IMG/VR virus record: IMGVR_UViG_3300030419_001931
Span: 1 to 30,422 of that record
DNA from: a virus
Length of the DNA stretch: 30,422 nt
Reading direction: 5' to 3' (one strand)
In this document: one piece after another, positions 7,010 to 13,083 of the stretch
Position numbering within the stretch: the stretch's first letter is position 1
Layout of the letters: each line of letters starts with the position of its first letter
Position numbers and translations under genes: made by a program
The notes under the pieces: model-generated
The model's input: the letters and a program-made list of their open reading frames with translations, nothing else
Told to the model about the DNA's origin: nothing
Database searches by the model: none

Positions 7010-7175
7010 AACACCTAAAAGAATACTAGAGAGGCAAAAGGCTGAACTAGAAAAAGTAAGACAATATAATTTAGAATGGTATAAAACCCATCCCGGTTGG
7101 TGGGGTACTAAGACAGGTGAAATGTTAAAAGAACATTGGAAATTAACTGATGAAGAAACAAAGGGGTGTAAGTAA
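6990..7175 (+). CDS. Small basic protein, 61 residues
   Basis: The start MKKKKIKTPKRIL is strongly basic and is followed by a helix (ERQKAELEKVRQYNLEWY) and a tryptophan-rich turn (HPGWWGTKTGEML). The start ATG follows GGGAGTGG and lies inside the end of the previous gene. The stop overlaps the ATG of the next (TAATG). Nucleic-acid binding is possible from the charge alone. Family not recognised. Confidence 0.65.
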   Translation: MKKKKIKTPKRILERQKAELEKVRQYNLEWYKTHPGWWGTKTGEMLKEHWKLTDEETKGCK

Positions 7176-7360
7176 TGAAGAAAGGAGATAGAATTAAACA
7201 TAATAAATTAAATAAAGAAGCAACAGTAATAGACTTGACTTGGTTATGGATGAGAGGACAACCTATGGAAATAGCCAAAGTTAGATGGGATAATGGTAAA
7301 ATAATTAACGTTAATAGTAGAAGTTATAGTAATTGGACTATTATGGGTGAAGAAGAATGA
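7175..7360 (+). CDS. Small SH3/KOW-like protein, 61 residues
   Basis: The pattern KKGDRIKHNKLNKEATVIDL and, later, AKVRWDNGKIINV resembles the strand-turn-strand layout of small SH3-like barrels such as KOW or Tudor-like domains, where a 'GDRI...G/ATVI' opening is typical. It ends IMGEEE, and its GAAGAAGAATGA end overlaps the next start. Coding is well supported by coupling. The fold is a tentative reading. Confidence 0.6.
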   Translation: MKKGDRIKHNKLNKEATVIDLTWLWMRGQPMEIAKVRWDNGKIINVNSRSYSNWTIMGEEE

Positions 7361-7521
7361 GATTACCACAAATAACTTCGGGGCTATGTGAGATATGTTT
7401 TCAGTCTAAAGAAAGTATGATTCATAACCTTGAAGGTGATGGTAAATCATATTGTTTACCGTGTTTAAGTAGAGCAATAAGTTATTATAAATTTCATGTA
7501 GAAGTAGGAGAGGATTTATAA
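7357..7521 (+). CDS. 54-residue zinc-finger protein
   Basis: This short frame begins MRLPQITSGLCEICF and later has SYCLPCLSRAISYYKF, so CxxC pairs lie at C11/C14 and C33/C36. It starts in an ATGA overlap with the previous gene, with GAAGAAGAA as a weak ribosome site, and ends at the TAA at 7519. The spacing of the two knuckles fits a treble-clef or ribbon zinc site. Function unknown. Confidence 0.65.
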   Translation: MRLPQITSGLCEICFQSKESMIHNLEGDGKSYCLPCLSRAISYYKFHVEVGEDL

Positions 7522-7553
7522 TTAAGTTTCCACAGTATTTATTACGAGAACTT

Positions 7554-7778
7554 ATGTGGGAAGACTACGTTCCAAGTAATATCTTTAAAGAAGGAGATAT
7601 AATAACTTACGCAACCGATATAGGTATTTTTTTGGAAGCAGAAATGGTTAAAGTGACCTGCCCATACTGCTTAGAAGCCTTCATTGGTAACAAAAAGGAT
7701 GCAGGTCTATTTCTACTAGGTCATGAAAAATACCATGAACACGTAGATGAACACGCTGAAAATTATGGCGGTGTATAA
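7554..7778 (+). CDS. Small protein with CxxC...HxxxxH zinc site
   Basis: The sequence contains an SH3-like opening (FKEGDIITYATDIG), then CPYC and, about 18 residues on, HEKYHEH, giving a C2H2-like zinc finger. It ends ENYGGV. ATG 7554 has no good ribosome site. The same frame is open upstream to 7521, and an ATT at 7521 lies seven bases after GGAGAGG. This would give 85 residues beginning with IKFPQYLLREL, so the start is uncertain and may be non-standard. Function unknown. Confidence 0.6.
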   Translation: MWEDYVPSNIFKEGDIITYATDIGIFLEAEMVKVTCPYCLEAFIGNKKDAGLFLLGHEKYHEHVDEHAENYGGV

Positions 7779-8177
7779 ATGTATACAAAAGATGAAATGA
7801 AAGGAATTTTAATGTGCTTAGGAAAACCCTTTACTGCTATTTATGGTAGTGAGGATAAAACAATTATTAGAACACAAATTATTATAAGGGGAAGAAAAGA
7901 TTTTTTAGAAGCCCTACAAGAAACTATGAAACAATATGAAATTGAATCTAATTACCAAAGAGCCAATAGTGGTTCATTAATTACAATTGCTAAAAGAGAT
8001 TCATTATATAGGGTGTTAGATTTATGGGATGAATTACCTAATATATTCCCAAAAGGTAATGAACATCATTGGAGACTATTGAAAGATTTTCTTGAGGAAG
8101 TTAAAAATGATACGCACCTAAATGATGATGGTGTTAACGAACTTAAATGGATGATTCAAAATGCTAAGTCTAGTTAA
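7779..8177 (+). CDS. Hypothetical protein, 132 residues (weak LAGLIDADG-like pattern)
   Basis: It starts directly after the previous stop, behind GGCGGTG. The middle (IIIRGRKDFLEALQET, then NSGSLITIAKRDSLYRVLDLW) resembles the beta-beta-alpha pattern of one half of a LAGLIDADG endonuclease fold. No acidic LAGLIDADG catalytic helix is visible, so nuclease activity is not supported. A DNA-binding relative or a chance pattern are both possible. The C-terminal part is helical and charged. Confidence 0.6.
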   Translation: MYTKDEMKGILMCLGKPFTAIYGSEDKTIIRTQIIIRGRKDFLEALQETMKQYEIESNYQRANSGSLITIAKRDSLYRVLDLWDELPNIFPKGNEHHWRLLKDFLEEVKNDTHLNDDGVNELKWMIQNAKSS

Positions 8178-8310
8178 AACAATAACTATATTAAGTATAA
8201 TAATTATTAATATTTTGGGTAGAGAGGAAAGGCAAAAACAAATACAGGCTATCGCGCCAAATCCTCCTACCCACATTAATTCTAAAGAGGTTATTTTATA
8301 TGAAAAATAA
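8161..8310 (+). CDS. 49-residue candidate membrane microprotein
   Basis: The frame from ATG 8161 begins MLSLVKTITILSIIIINIL, a single hydrophobic segment of about 15 residues, then a charged stretch (GREERQKQIQ) and a polar tail ending LYEK. GGATGATT six bases upstream could be the ribosome site. It starts in the last codons of the previous gene and overlaps the next by 11 bases, filling an otherwise 120-base gap. It could be a small inner-membrane or secreted protein. Evidence is limited to the frame, hydrophobic segment and ribosome site. Confidence 0.4.
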   Translation: MLSLVKTITILSIIIINILGREERQKQIQAIAPNPPTHINSKEVILYEK

Positions 8311-8491
8311 TATAACCAAAATTAGAGGTATTAATTTTAATAGGTGGGTATCATATTTACCGAATGATTCATTTAAAAAAATTAGATTTAAAGTTTGGAG
8401 AGATTATTATAATGATAATCTTACTCCTTATGAAGCCTGTATGAAAGAAGGTATAACATGGGTCGAAGACAATATTCAGAAAGATATATAG
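8300..8491 (+). CDS. Small hypothetical protein, 63 residues
   Basis: A basic, aromatic-rich chain (INFNRWVSYLPNDSF, then IRFKVWRDYYNDN) with a helical end TPYEACMKEGITWVEDN. There is no known motif. The start ATG lies 16 bases after AAAGAGG, so the ribosome site is weak. The end overlaps the winged-helix gene by 34 bases. Probably real because of the coupling, but not certain. Confidence 0.5.
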   Translation: MKNNITKIRGINFNRWVSYLPNDSFKKIRFKVWRDYYNDNLTPYEACMKEGITWVEDNIQKDI

Positions 8492-8706
8492 ATTTAATTA
8501 TGGAAGATGGTAAAGAAAGAACAGCGAGACAAGTTTTAGATGCAATTATGAATAAATGGTTTGATACAGGTAATAAATCAACTATTTATGTTCCTGAACA
8601 TCGAAAAATCTGCCACTATCTTAAAGCGAATAAGAAATATATTGCTATTCGTAAGAGTCGCTATGGGTTAGTGTATAGGTTGGATATTTCGGAAGAAGAG
8701 GAATAA
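8458..8706 (+). CDS. Winged-helix-like DNA-binding protein, 82 residues
   Basis: The layout suggests a winged helix. Helix DLIMEDGKERTARQVLDAIMNKW is followed by a candidate recognition helix PEHRKICHYLKANKKY and a hairpin wing with strands IAIRKS and LVYRL around RYG. The end is acidic (EEEE). It is the last gene before the 150-base regulatory gap and could be a local transcription regulator. That is inference from fold and place. The start ATG 8458 follows GAAGGT. Confidence 0.5.
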   Translation: MGRRQYSERYIDLIMEDGKERTARQVLDAIMNKWFDTGNKSTIYVPEHRKICHYLKANKKYIAIRKSRYGLVYRLDISEEEE

Positions 8707-8737
8707 TTGTACAAATTGGTTTAGAAACAAAGAATAT

Positions 8738-8758
8738 ACTATATCAAAATAATATAGT
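8738..8758. repeat. Inverted repeat ACTATAT / ATATAGT, 7-base spacer
   Basis: Perfect 7-base arms separated by CAAAATA. As DNA it could be an operator or overlap a TATA box. As RNA the stem would be weak because it is nearly all A-T, so a protein-binding site is the better reading. Confidence 0.5.
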
Positions 8759-8773
8759 TTTAAGAAAACAATA

Positions 8774-8797
8774 CGGGGTAGGCTTTAAGTGCCTCCG
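8774..8797 (+). promoter_or_regulatory. GC-rich leader hairpin 1
   Basis: GGGGTAGGC and GCCTCC pair with six G-C/A-T pairs around a TTTAAGT loop, with a small bulge. It stands out against the AT-rich background and precedes a second hairpin by about 20 bases. Confidence 0.4.
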
Positions 8798-8815
8798 AGT
8801 TTTAGAAAAAACGTT

Positions 8816-8834
8816 GGGCGGTAAGCATCTGCCC
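8816..8834 (+). promoter_or_regulatory. GC-rich leader hairpin 2
   Basis: GGGCGG pairs with CTGCCC over six pairs (one G-U) with the 7-base loop TAAGCAT. It ends ten bases before the ribosome site of the SSB-like gene, so it could influence translation. No T-run follows, so it is not a normal terminator. Confidence 0.45.
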
Positions 8835-8856
8835 GAACAAATTGGAAGTGAATAAA

Positions 8857-10113
8857 ATGCAAGAAAGAGTATTAGAAGAACTTAAAGGATTAGGTAATAG
8901 AGTTAATATGAATGAAGAAGAAATAGTAGCAAAGTATAATGAAATTGCTACACAAAATGGATTGGATATGGAACAACCACGTTCTAGTATGATTGCGCTA
9001 ACATTAACGCGTAATTTTGTACGTGGTCGTATGCGTGGAAAATCATCAAACAAAGGTACATTTGGTAATAGTGGGTTTGGTTTCTTTGTAGGAATTGAAC
9101 AGGCTAGAGATGTACAAGATTGGAGGCGTAGAAATGTTATGTCTCGGTATAACGCTAACGCTAATGATGTATTCAATAACGGAGACATAGCAGAAATTAG
9201 AGAAGTTGCCGATGACGTATATGAAAAGTCTCAAATGGTAAATGGTGAAGTTGAGGTTAAAAATATCCCAACAGTACCTAACGCCGCTATGGAAGTAGAT
9301 AAGGGCGATGATATAAATACATGGATTGTACCACTTGATAATATTAAATCATTTAATAGTGGTGATGTAAATAAAAGATATGGAAAGCCCCTACCAGCAG
9401 AAGAATACAGACTACGTGCTCATTTTATTGGGCGTAAAGAAGATGGAGAATTTCAGTATTGGACTCTTGGATTAAAGAATGATGATGCAAAGAATTTTTC
9501 ATGCGACGCATTCCGATGGGTTCACCTATTCGGATTATTTAATGAAGATAGAGATGCAGTATATGGTATTCGTGGTAAGACTTTAGATGGTCTAACTTAT
9601 AATGATGTAATGGACCCCGATGGAGATGAATATATTGATACCAGTGGACTATCAATGGAGGATTTATTGGTAGAACATATGGGTGGATATATTGCAGATT
9701 TGTTTGAAATAGAAAATTACCATGACTCCATTAGAAATGAACCGGGAATGAAATTAGTAGTTACAGATGGTATTGTTAGTAGTATGAATCTAACTCCTAA
9801 TGAAAAGACAGGTAATAGAACAATGTGGGTAGAACCTGCTGATGCAAATTATGGGTTTGAAAGTGAAGATGTTCCAGATTCTACACCAATTTGGATTCCA
9901 TCTTATTTATCCATTGACTTCGGTGTTGGTTCTGACGTAATTATTGTTGGTAGAACTAACCAAACACAAAGAAAGGATGAAAATGGAAATACACTAGAAG
10001 ATGAATGGAACCCTGTTTCAATTAATCTTTATGGCGTATATCCACGTGTTGCTTTAGGTAATGCGGAAGTACCGGAAATTAATAGCGAAGAAAACGATAT
10101 TGATTACTGGTGA
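8857..10113 (+). CDS. Putative single-stranded DNA-binding protein (RPA/OB-fold type)
   Basis: The likely role is coating ssDNA at the replication fork. The N-terminal helical part is followed by a glycine- and arginine-rich strand region (FVRGRMRGK, then GFGFFVGIEQARD). A larger middle region (TWIVPLDNI through WVHLFGLF) comes next. A C-terminal region (YLSIDFGVGSDVIIVGRT, INLYGVYPRVALG) reads like OB-fold strands. The tail EINSEENDIDYW is acidic with terminal aromatics, as in proteins that recruit partners through the tail. A TTG at 8842 would add MEVNK by reading through the GGAAGTGA ribosome site; ATG 8857 is preferred, giving 418 residues. It lies just before the recombinase, clamp and polymerase genes. 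No catalytic motif is seen. The assignment is tentative. Confidence 0.5.
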   Translation: MQERVLEELKGLGNRVNMNEEEIVAKYNEIATQNGLDMEQPRSSMIALTLTRNFVRGRMRGKSSNKGTFGNSGFGFFVGIEQARDVQDWRRRNVMSRYNANANDVFNNGDIAEIREVADDVYEKSQMVNGEVEVKNIPTVPNAAMEVDKGDDINTWIVPLDNIKSFNSGDVNKRYGKPLPAEEYRLRAHFIGRKEDGEFQYWTLGLKNDDAKNFSCDAFRWVHLFGLFNEDRDAVYGIRGKTLDGLTYNDVMDPDGDEYIDTSGLSMEDLLVEHMGGYIADLFEIENYHDSIRNEPGMKLVVTDGIVSSMNLTPNEKTGNRTMWVEPADANYGFESEDVPDSTPIWIPSYLSIDFGVGSDVIIVGRTNQTQRKDENGNTLEDEWNPVSINLYGVYPRVALGNAEVPEINSEENDIDYW

Positions 10114-10135
10114 TAATAAAACAAGGTGAAAAAAA

Positions 10136-10336
10136 ATGATAGTAAAATTAAATCAGTTAGTAGTTGATTTTGGACAAGTAGAAAGTTTAGAATGGAAAGA
10201 GTTAGATGATGAGAAAGGACAATTCTCACTTCGACTACATACATCAAGTGGTAAAATGTATACCCGTCAGGTCAGTAAATTAGACTTAGATACTATTAAG
10301 GAACAATATGAACAACATCATAGGTTGGTGGAATAA
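10136..10336 (+). CDS. Small hypothetical protein, 66 residues
   Basis: Mostly beta (MIVKLNQLVVDF, FSLRLHTSSGKMYTRQV) with a C-terminal helix (LDTIKEQYEQHH). This resembles a small beta-sheet-plus-helix domain, but no family is recognised. AAGGTGA six bases before the ATG is a strong ribosome site. It ends in an ATG overlap with the recombinase-like gene, so it is coupled to it. Confidence 0.65.
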   Translation: MIVKLNQLVVDFGQVESLEWKELDDEKGQFSLRLHTSSGKMYTRQVSKLDLDTIKEQYEQHHRLVE

Positions 10337-11250
10337 TGGGTATTGGTTCTAAAAGTGGTAAAGCGGCAGGTACTGTTTTACAACAAGCAAATAATAACTT
10401 AAATGAAAGTGCGTTTAAGGCCGCAAAAATGCGAGCCATGAATCAGCGTAGAAATTTATTAGAACAAGAACAAGCACATCTAATTTGTGGAGTTAGTGGA
10501 AATCCCGGTGACGGTAAAACAGGTTTATGTCTTGATTGCAGAACTGATGAAGAACTTGATACGCACTGGATATTTGTATTAGATTACGATGAAGGTGCTG
10601 AACCAACATGGAGGCAACATTGGTCTAGTGATGAAAAGGTAGTTATTTTCAATCCTTATGTATATAATGAGGATATGACTATTGATTATCTAAAGACCGC
10701 AGATATGTCTCGATACTTCATGGCTATGGTTAATGAAGCAATTGAAACAGGTAAAATCGAATATGAAGATGAGGTTGTTGAAGTAGAAGCAGTTAAGGCT
10801 ATTATCTTTGATGGACTTGATTCATGGTTAGATACAACAAACATGATTGCTAGACTTAATCATATTAAGGGTGGTGACCCAAGACAGGCTGATAAAGTCA
10901 AGATGGTTCCTACTCAATGGTATGCAAGAAATGAAGAATATAAAAGATTATTTAATGCGGCTTTACAACTTAGGTGCAATAAATTCTTTATTACTCATAT
11001 GAAAGAAGTTCATGATGGGTTTGAGATTGTTGGTACTAAGCCGGATTGGGAGAAATCTACAACTGCAAAGTTATATCAATATGTTCAAATGAGCCGTGAA
11101 GAACGCGGTAAATCTTTGAAACTATGGGCTACTGTAAAGAAGTCTAAAACAAATGCAGAAAATGTAGGACAAAAATTCTTAGTTATGGAAAACGATGGAG
11201 GTAATGTTACATGGCATGGCCTTCCACAAGTTAAAGACGGAACTCTTTAA
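10336..11250 (+). CDS. RecA-fold ATPase (Sak4/RadA-like recombinase)
   Basis: This is an ATPase of the kind that works with an ssDNA-binding protein in strand annealing or exchange. Seen: an N-terminal helical extension (about 45 residues), Walker A GNPGDGKT (55-62), and Walker B in KAIIFDGLDSW with D159. Later motifs are NKFFITHMKEV and the C-terminal SLKLWATVKKSKT. A single RecA core without the helix-hairpin-helix domain of full RadA fits phage Sak4-type proteins better than cellular RadA. It follows the SSB-like gene and precedes PCNA. The fold is confident; the precise function is not. Confidence 0.8.
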   Translation: MGIGSKSGKAAGTVLQQANNNLNESAFKAAKMRAMNQRRNLLEQEQAHLICGVSGNPGDGKTGLCLDCRTDEELDTHWIFVLDYDEGAEPTWRQHWSSDEKVVIFNPYVYNEDMTIDYLKTADMSRYFMAMVNEAIETGKIEYEDEVVEVEAVKAIIFDGLDSWLDTTNMIARLNHIKGGDPRQADKVKMVPTQWYARNEEYKRLFNAALQLRCNKFFITHMKEVHDGFEIVGTKPDWEKSTTAKLYQYVQMSREERGKSLKLWATVKKSKTNAENVGQKFLVMENDGGNVTWHGLPQVKDGTL

Positions 11251-11262
11251 TTTGTATAGACC

Positions 11263-11285
11263 TAAGCAAGTCATAAAACTGCTTA
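11263..11285. repeat. Inverted repeat TAAGCA / TGCTTA before PCNA
   Basis: Six-base perfect arms with an 11-base spacer in the 53-base gap between the RecA-like and PCNA genes, just upstream of the GGGTGATT ribosome site (11293-11300). It may be an operator or a weak RNA hairpin. No T-run follows. Confidence 0.35.
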
Positions 11286-11303
11286 CCCATAGGGTGATTT
11301 TTA

Positions 11304-12047
11304 ATGGTAAGAGTGAAAGCAAGTGAATTAAAAAAAGGTATAGAAACCGTTTTATGTAAAGGAAAGTGGGCCGTTGGTCAAGGAATTAAAAACCAAATAA
11401 TAGGTAATGAAATAGTTATTGATACTGATGATGATAATATGAATATCTATAATGCTAACGGAGGAACATTCGTTTGGTATAAAATGAGTTATCAAGGAGA
11501 TACAATTCCTAGAATAACCGTTGAAGCAGACAAACTAAATAAATATATTCGGAGTGGAGGAATAGTTACTTTATCTAATAATGATGGAATATTAACTATT
11601 AGTAGAACAACAGGGTCTTCCGCAAAGATGCCTATTTTAGATAGACACCCACATTTAGAAAGTATATTAAGAACTAAATTATCACTAAGCGGTAATTTTG
11701 AAAAGAAAGAAGGGATGGTTATTAGTAATAAAACAACATTACGTACCGTCGTACAACTGGATAGTTCTAAATTCTGCGAAGCACTAAAATTATGTGAAAG
11801 TGTAAACAGTGGAATTTATACTATTAATATAGATAAGGGTAATTTAACAATTAGTTCAGAAAAAGATAGAGAAATGTATAGTGAATCGATTTCAGTAGAA
11901 CACAATAGTAACGCTACTGTTAGATATACTGGACCATTTCATAAATTTTTCAAAGGAACACTTAAGATAGCAACCAATGATAATAACCCTGTTTTATTTA
12001 AAACAGATAATATTATTATACTAAGAGCACCGAGGCTGGAAGCATGA
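11304..12047 (+). CDS. PCNA-like sliding clamp
   Basis: The clamp encircles DNA and holds polymerase and other enzymes at the fork. At 247 residues it has the size of a PCNA monomer that would form a trimer. Seen: beta-rich sequence throughout, a central region ITVEADKLNKYIRSG followed by ILTISRT, and a second-half repeat VQLDSSKFCEALKLCESV followed by LTISSEKD. The C-terminal signature TGPFHKFFKGTLKIAT...NIIILRAPRLEA matches the PCNA end, where 'APRxE' is typical. A strong GGGTGATT ribosome site precedes the ATG. The PolB C-terminus carries a matching PCNA-binding peptide. No clamp loader gene is in the window, so the host loader may be used. Confidence 0.85.
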   Translation: MVRVKASELKKGIETVLCKGKWAVGQGIKNQIIGNEIVIDTDDDNMNIYNANGGTFVWYKMSYQGDTIPRITVEADKLNKYIRSGGIVTLSNNDGILTISRTTGSSAKMPILDRHPHLESILRTKLSLSGNFEKKEGMVISNKTTLRTVVQLDSSKFCEALKLCESVNSGIYTINIDKGNLTISSEKDREMYSESISVEHNSNATVRYTGPFHKFFKGTLKIATNDNNPVLFKTDNIIILRAPRLEA

Positions 12048-12271
12048 ATTTATTAGATTTTGTAAAACCGTTACAGGAGGAATTGAGACAATTATTGAAC
12101 ATGGAAGGATATTCGTCTATCGATGAATATATGTCTATGAAAGAACTTAAGGTAGAAACTAGCGATGAAAAGATAGCATTTGTATTGGGCCAAATGTCCA
12201 TAATAGATGGTATAATTAAAACACTAATATTAGAAGACGATGGAAGTTTAATGGGAGATGAAGAAGAATGA
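12044..12271 (+). CDS. Small helical acidic protein, 75 residues
   Basis: The chain is nearly all helix (LLDFVKPLQEELRQLLNM; DEKIAFVLGQMSIIDGIIKTL) with a strongly acidic end (LMGDEEE). It starts in an ATGA overlap with PCNA and ends with GAAGAAGAATGA overlapping the next gene. Family not recognised. Coupling to PCNA suggests a replication-linked role, by position only. Confidence 0.65.
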   Translation: MNLLDFVKPLQEELRQLLNMEGYSSIDEYMSMKELKVETSDEKIAFVLGQMSIIDGIIKTLILEDDGSLMGDEEE

Positions 12272-12513
12272 GTTGTAATTTATGTTCAAGTACCGAAAAT
12301 AATTCAGAATCAAGAATACAAAAAATAAAAATATGTAGGTCTTGTAAATTTTTAGAAGATACTTTATGCGAACTTATCGAAACACAAGAATTAGAGGAAT
12401 ATATTAGTTTCGGAGAATTAATTATGTATTGTGATATGTTAAGGAATGATTTACTAGTTAAAGATAAAAAAGAATTAACATTAAGAGAATATATGACTAT
12501 AATGGAGGGCTAA
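12268..12513 (+). CDS. Small zinc-binding protein, 81 residues
   Basis: An N-terminal C3xxC6 and a second C23xxC26 (KICRSCKF) form a zinc pair, followed by a helical part rich in Glu and Leu (FLEDTLCELIETQELEEY). It starts in an ATGA overlap with the preceding gene. The end carries GGAGGG for the next start. Function unknown. It is one of several small CxxC proteins in this genome. Confidence 0.65.
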   Translation: MSCNLCSSTENNSESRIQKIKICRSCKFLEDTLCELIETQELEEYISFGELIMYCDMLRNDLLVKDKKELTLREYMTIMEG

Positions 12514-12514
12514 T

Positions 12515-12745
12515 ATGAGAGATAATAGAGAAGTGAGAGAAATGATGAGAGAAGCAAAAAGATTAAGAGATGAATGGGAAGCATATTTATTAGAGATGAA
12601 AGAACATAATAGTTTAAATCCTAATAATAAATATCCGCGAGGAGATATTGCAGAAGCAGTTAGAAACTATAATGCTTTACGTGGTGTCGTTAAATCTCTT
12701 CAATGGGTAATTGGAATGCCGGGAGTTGAAGACCCACTATGGTAA
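12515..12745 (+). CDS. Small charged helical protein, 76 residues
   Basis: The N-terminal half is a long, highly charged helix (REVREMMREAKRLRDEW). After a turn with NPNNKYPRGD comes a second helix (NALRGVVKSLQWVIG). ATG 12515 is seven bases after GGAGGG. The family is not recognised. A helical hairpin or coiled coil that binds a partner is likely. Confidence 0.65.
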   Translation: MRDNREVREMMREAKRLRDEWEAYLLEMKEHNSLNPNNKYPRGDIAEAVRNYNALRGVVKSLQWVIGMPGVEDPLW

Positions 12746-13083
12746 AAAAATCTTTAAAATGGGTAGTTGAATTAGAAAGAGTACCTATTGATTTTTCTAA
12801 ACCTATATTTTTTAGATATGATGGTAGAGATTATGAATGTTTATACATGGGTAGTTATCTATCTAAAGAAAAGGCACATCATATTATATTAAGAAATAAA
12901 GCAGCGAAGGGTAAAACCTTCCCTACTATTAGAGTAGTAGAAACATACGACAGTTGGGGAATTGGGATTTCCTCTCCTGTTATGCAGGTATATAATCCCG
13001 ACACAATAAAGGAAGAAGATATATATGATAATTACAGAAGTAAGAGACAAAGTAAAATTAAGATGGCGCGGGAAGAAGAATGA
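12739..13083 (+). CDS. Hypothetical protein, 114 residues
   Basis: A beta-rich first part (KWVVELERVPIDF; FFRYDGRDYECLYMGSYL) is followed by KEKAHHIILRNKAAKGKTFPTIRVVE, and a basic tail ends AREEE. It overlaps the previous gene by seven bases. Unusually, it overlaps the start of the polymerase by 59 bases in another frame, so the basic tail is encoded on the same bases as the first 20 residues of PolB. Family not recognised. An SH3- or PH-like fold is possible from the strand pattern. Confidence 0.65.
   Translation: MVKKSLKWVVELERVPIDFSKPIFFRYDGRDYECLYMGSYLSKEKAHHIILRNKAAKGKTFPTIRVVETYDSWGIGISSPVMQVYNPDTIKEEDIYDNYRSKRQSKIKMAREEE

Larger units (their letters stand above)
8707..8856 (+). promoter_or_regulatory. 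Intergenic control region upstream of the replication block
   Basis: This is the longest gap between genes of the rightward array. It holds, in order, the palindrome TTGTACAA (8707-8714), an AT-rich inverted repeat ACTATAT-7-ATATAGT (8738-8758), two GC-rich hairpins (8774-8797 and 8816-8834) and a GGAAGTGA ribosome site (8844-8851). The AT-rich part could contain a TATA element. The hairpins would lie in the 5' leader of the following mRNA. A promoter for the core replication genes is likely but inferred. Confidence 0.5.

Noticed and set aside
7554-7778. Ubiquitin-like partner for the E1/JAMM pair because the protein ends GGV
   Set aside because: The chain looks like a zinc-finger protein (CPYC, HEKYHEH) rather than a beta-grasp fold, so the terminal glycines are probably chance.
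8774-8834. tRNA or intrinsic terminator in the control region
   Set aside because: No cloverleaf or CCA end can be drawn and no T-run follows the hairpins.
8802-9188. 128-residue minus-strand frame across the control region and SSB-like gene start
   Set aside because: No ribosome site and a composition expected from an antisense frame; the plus-strand gene explains the region.
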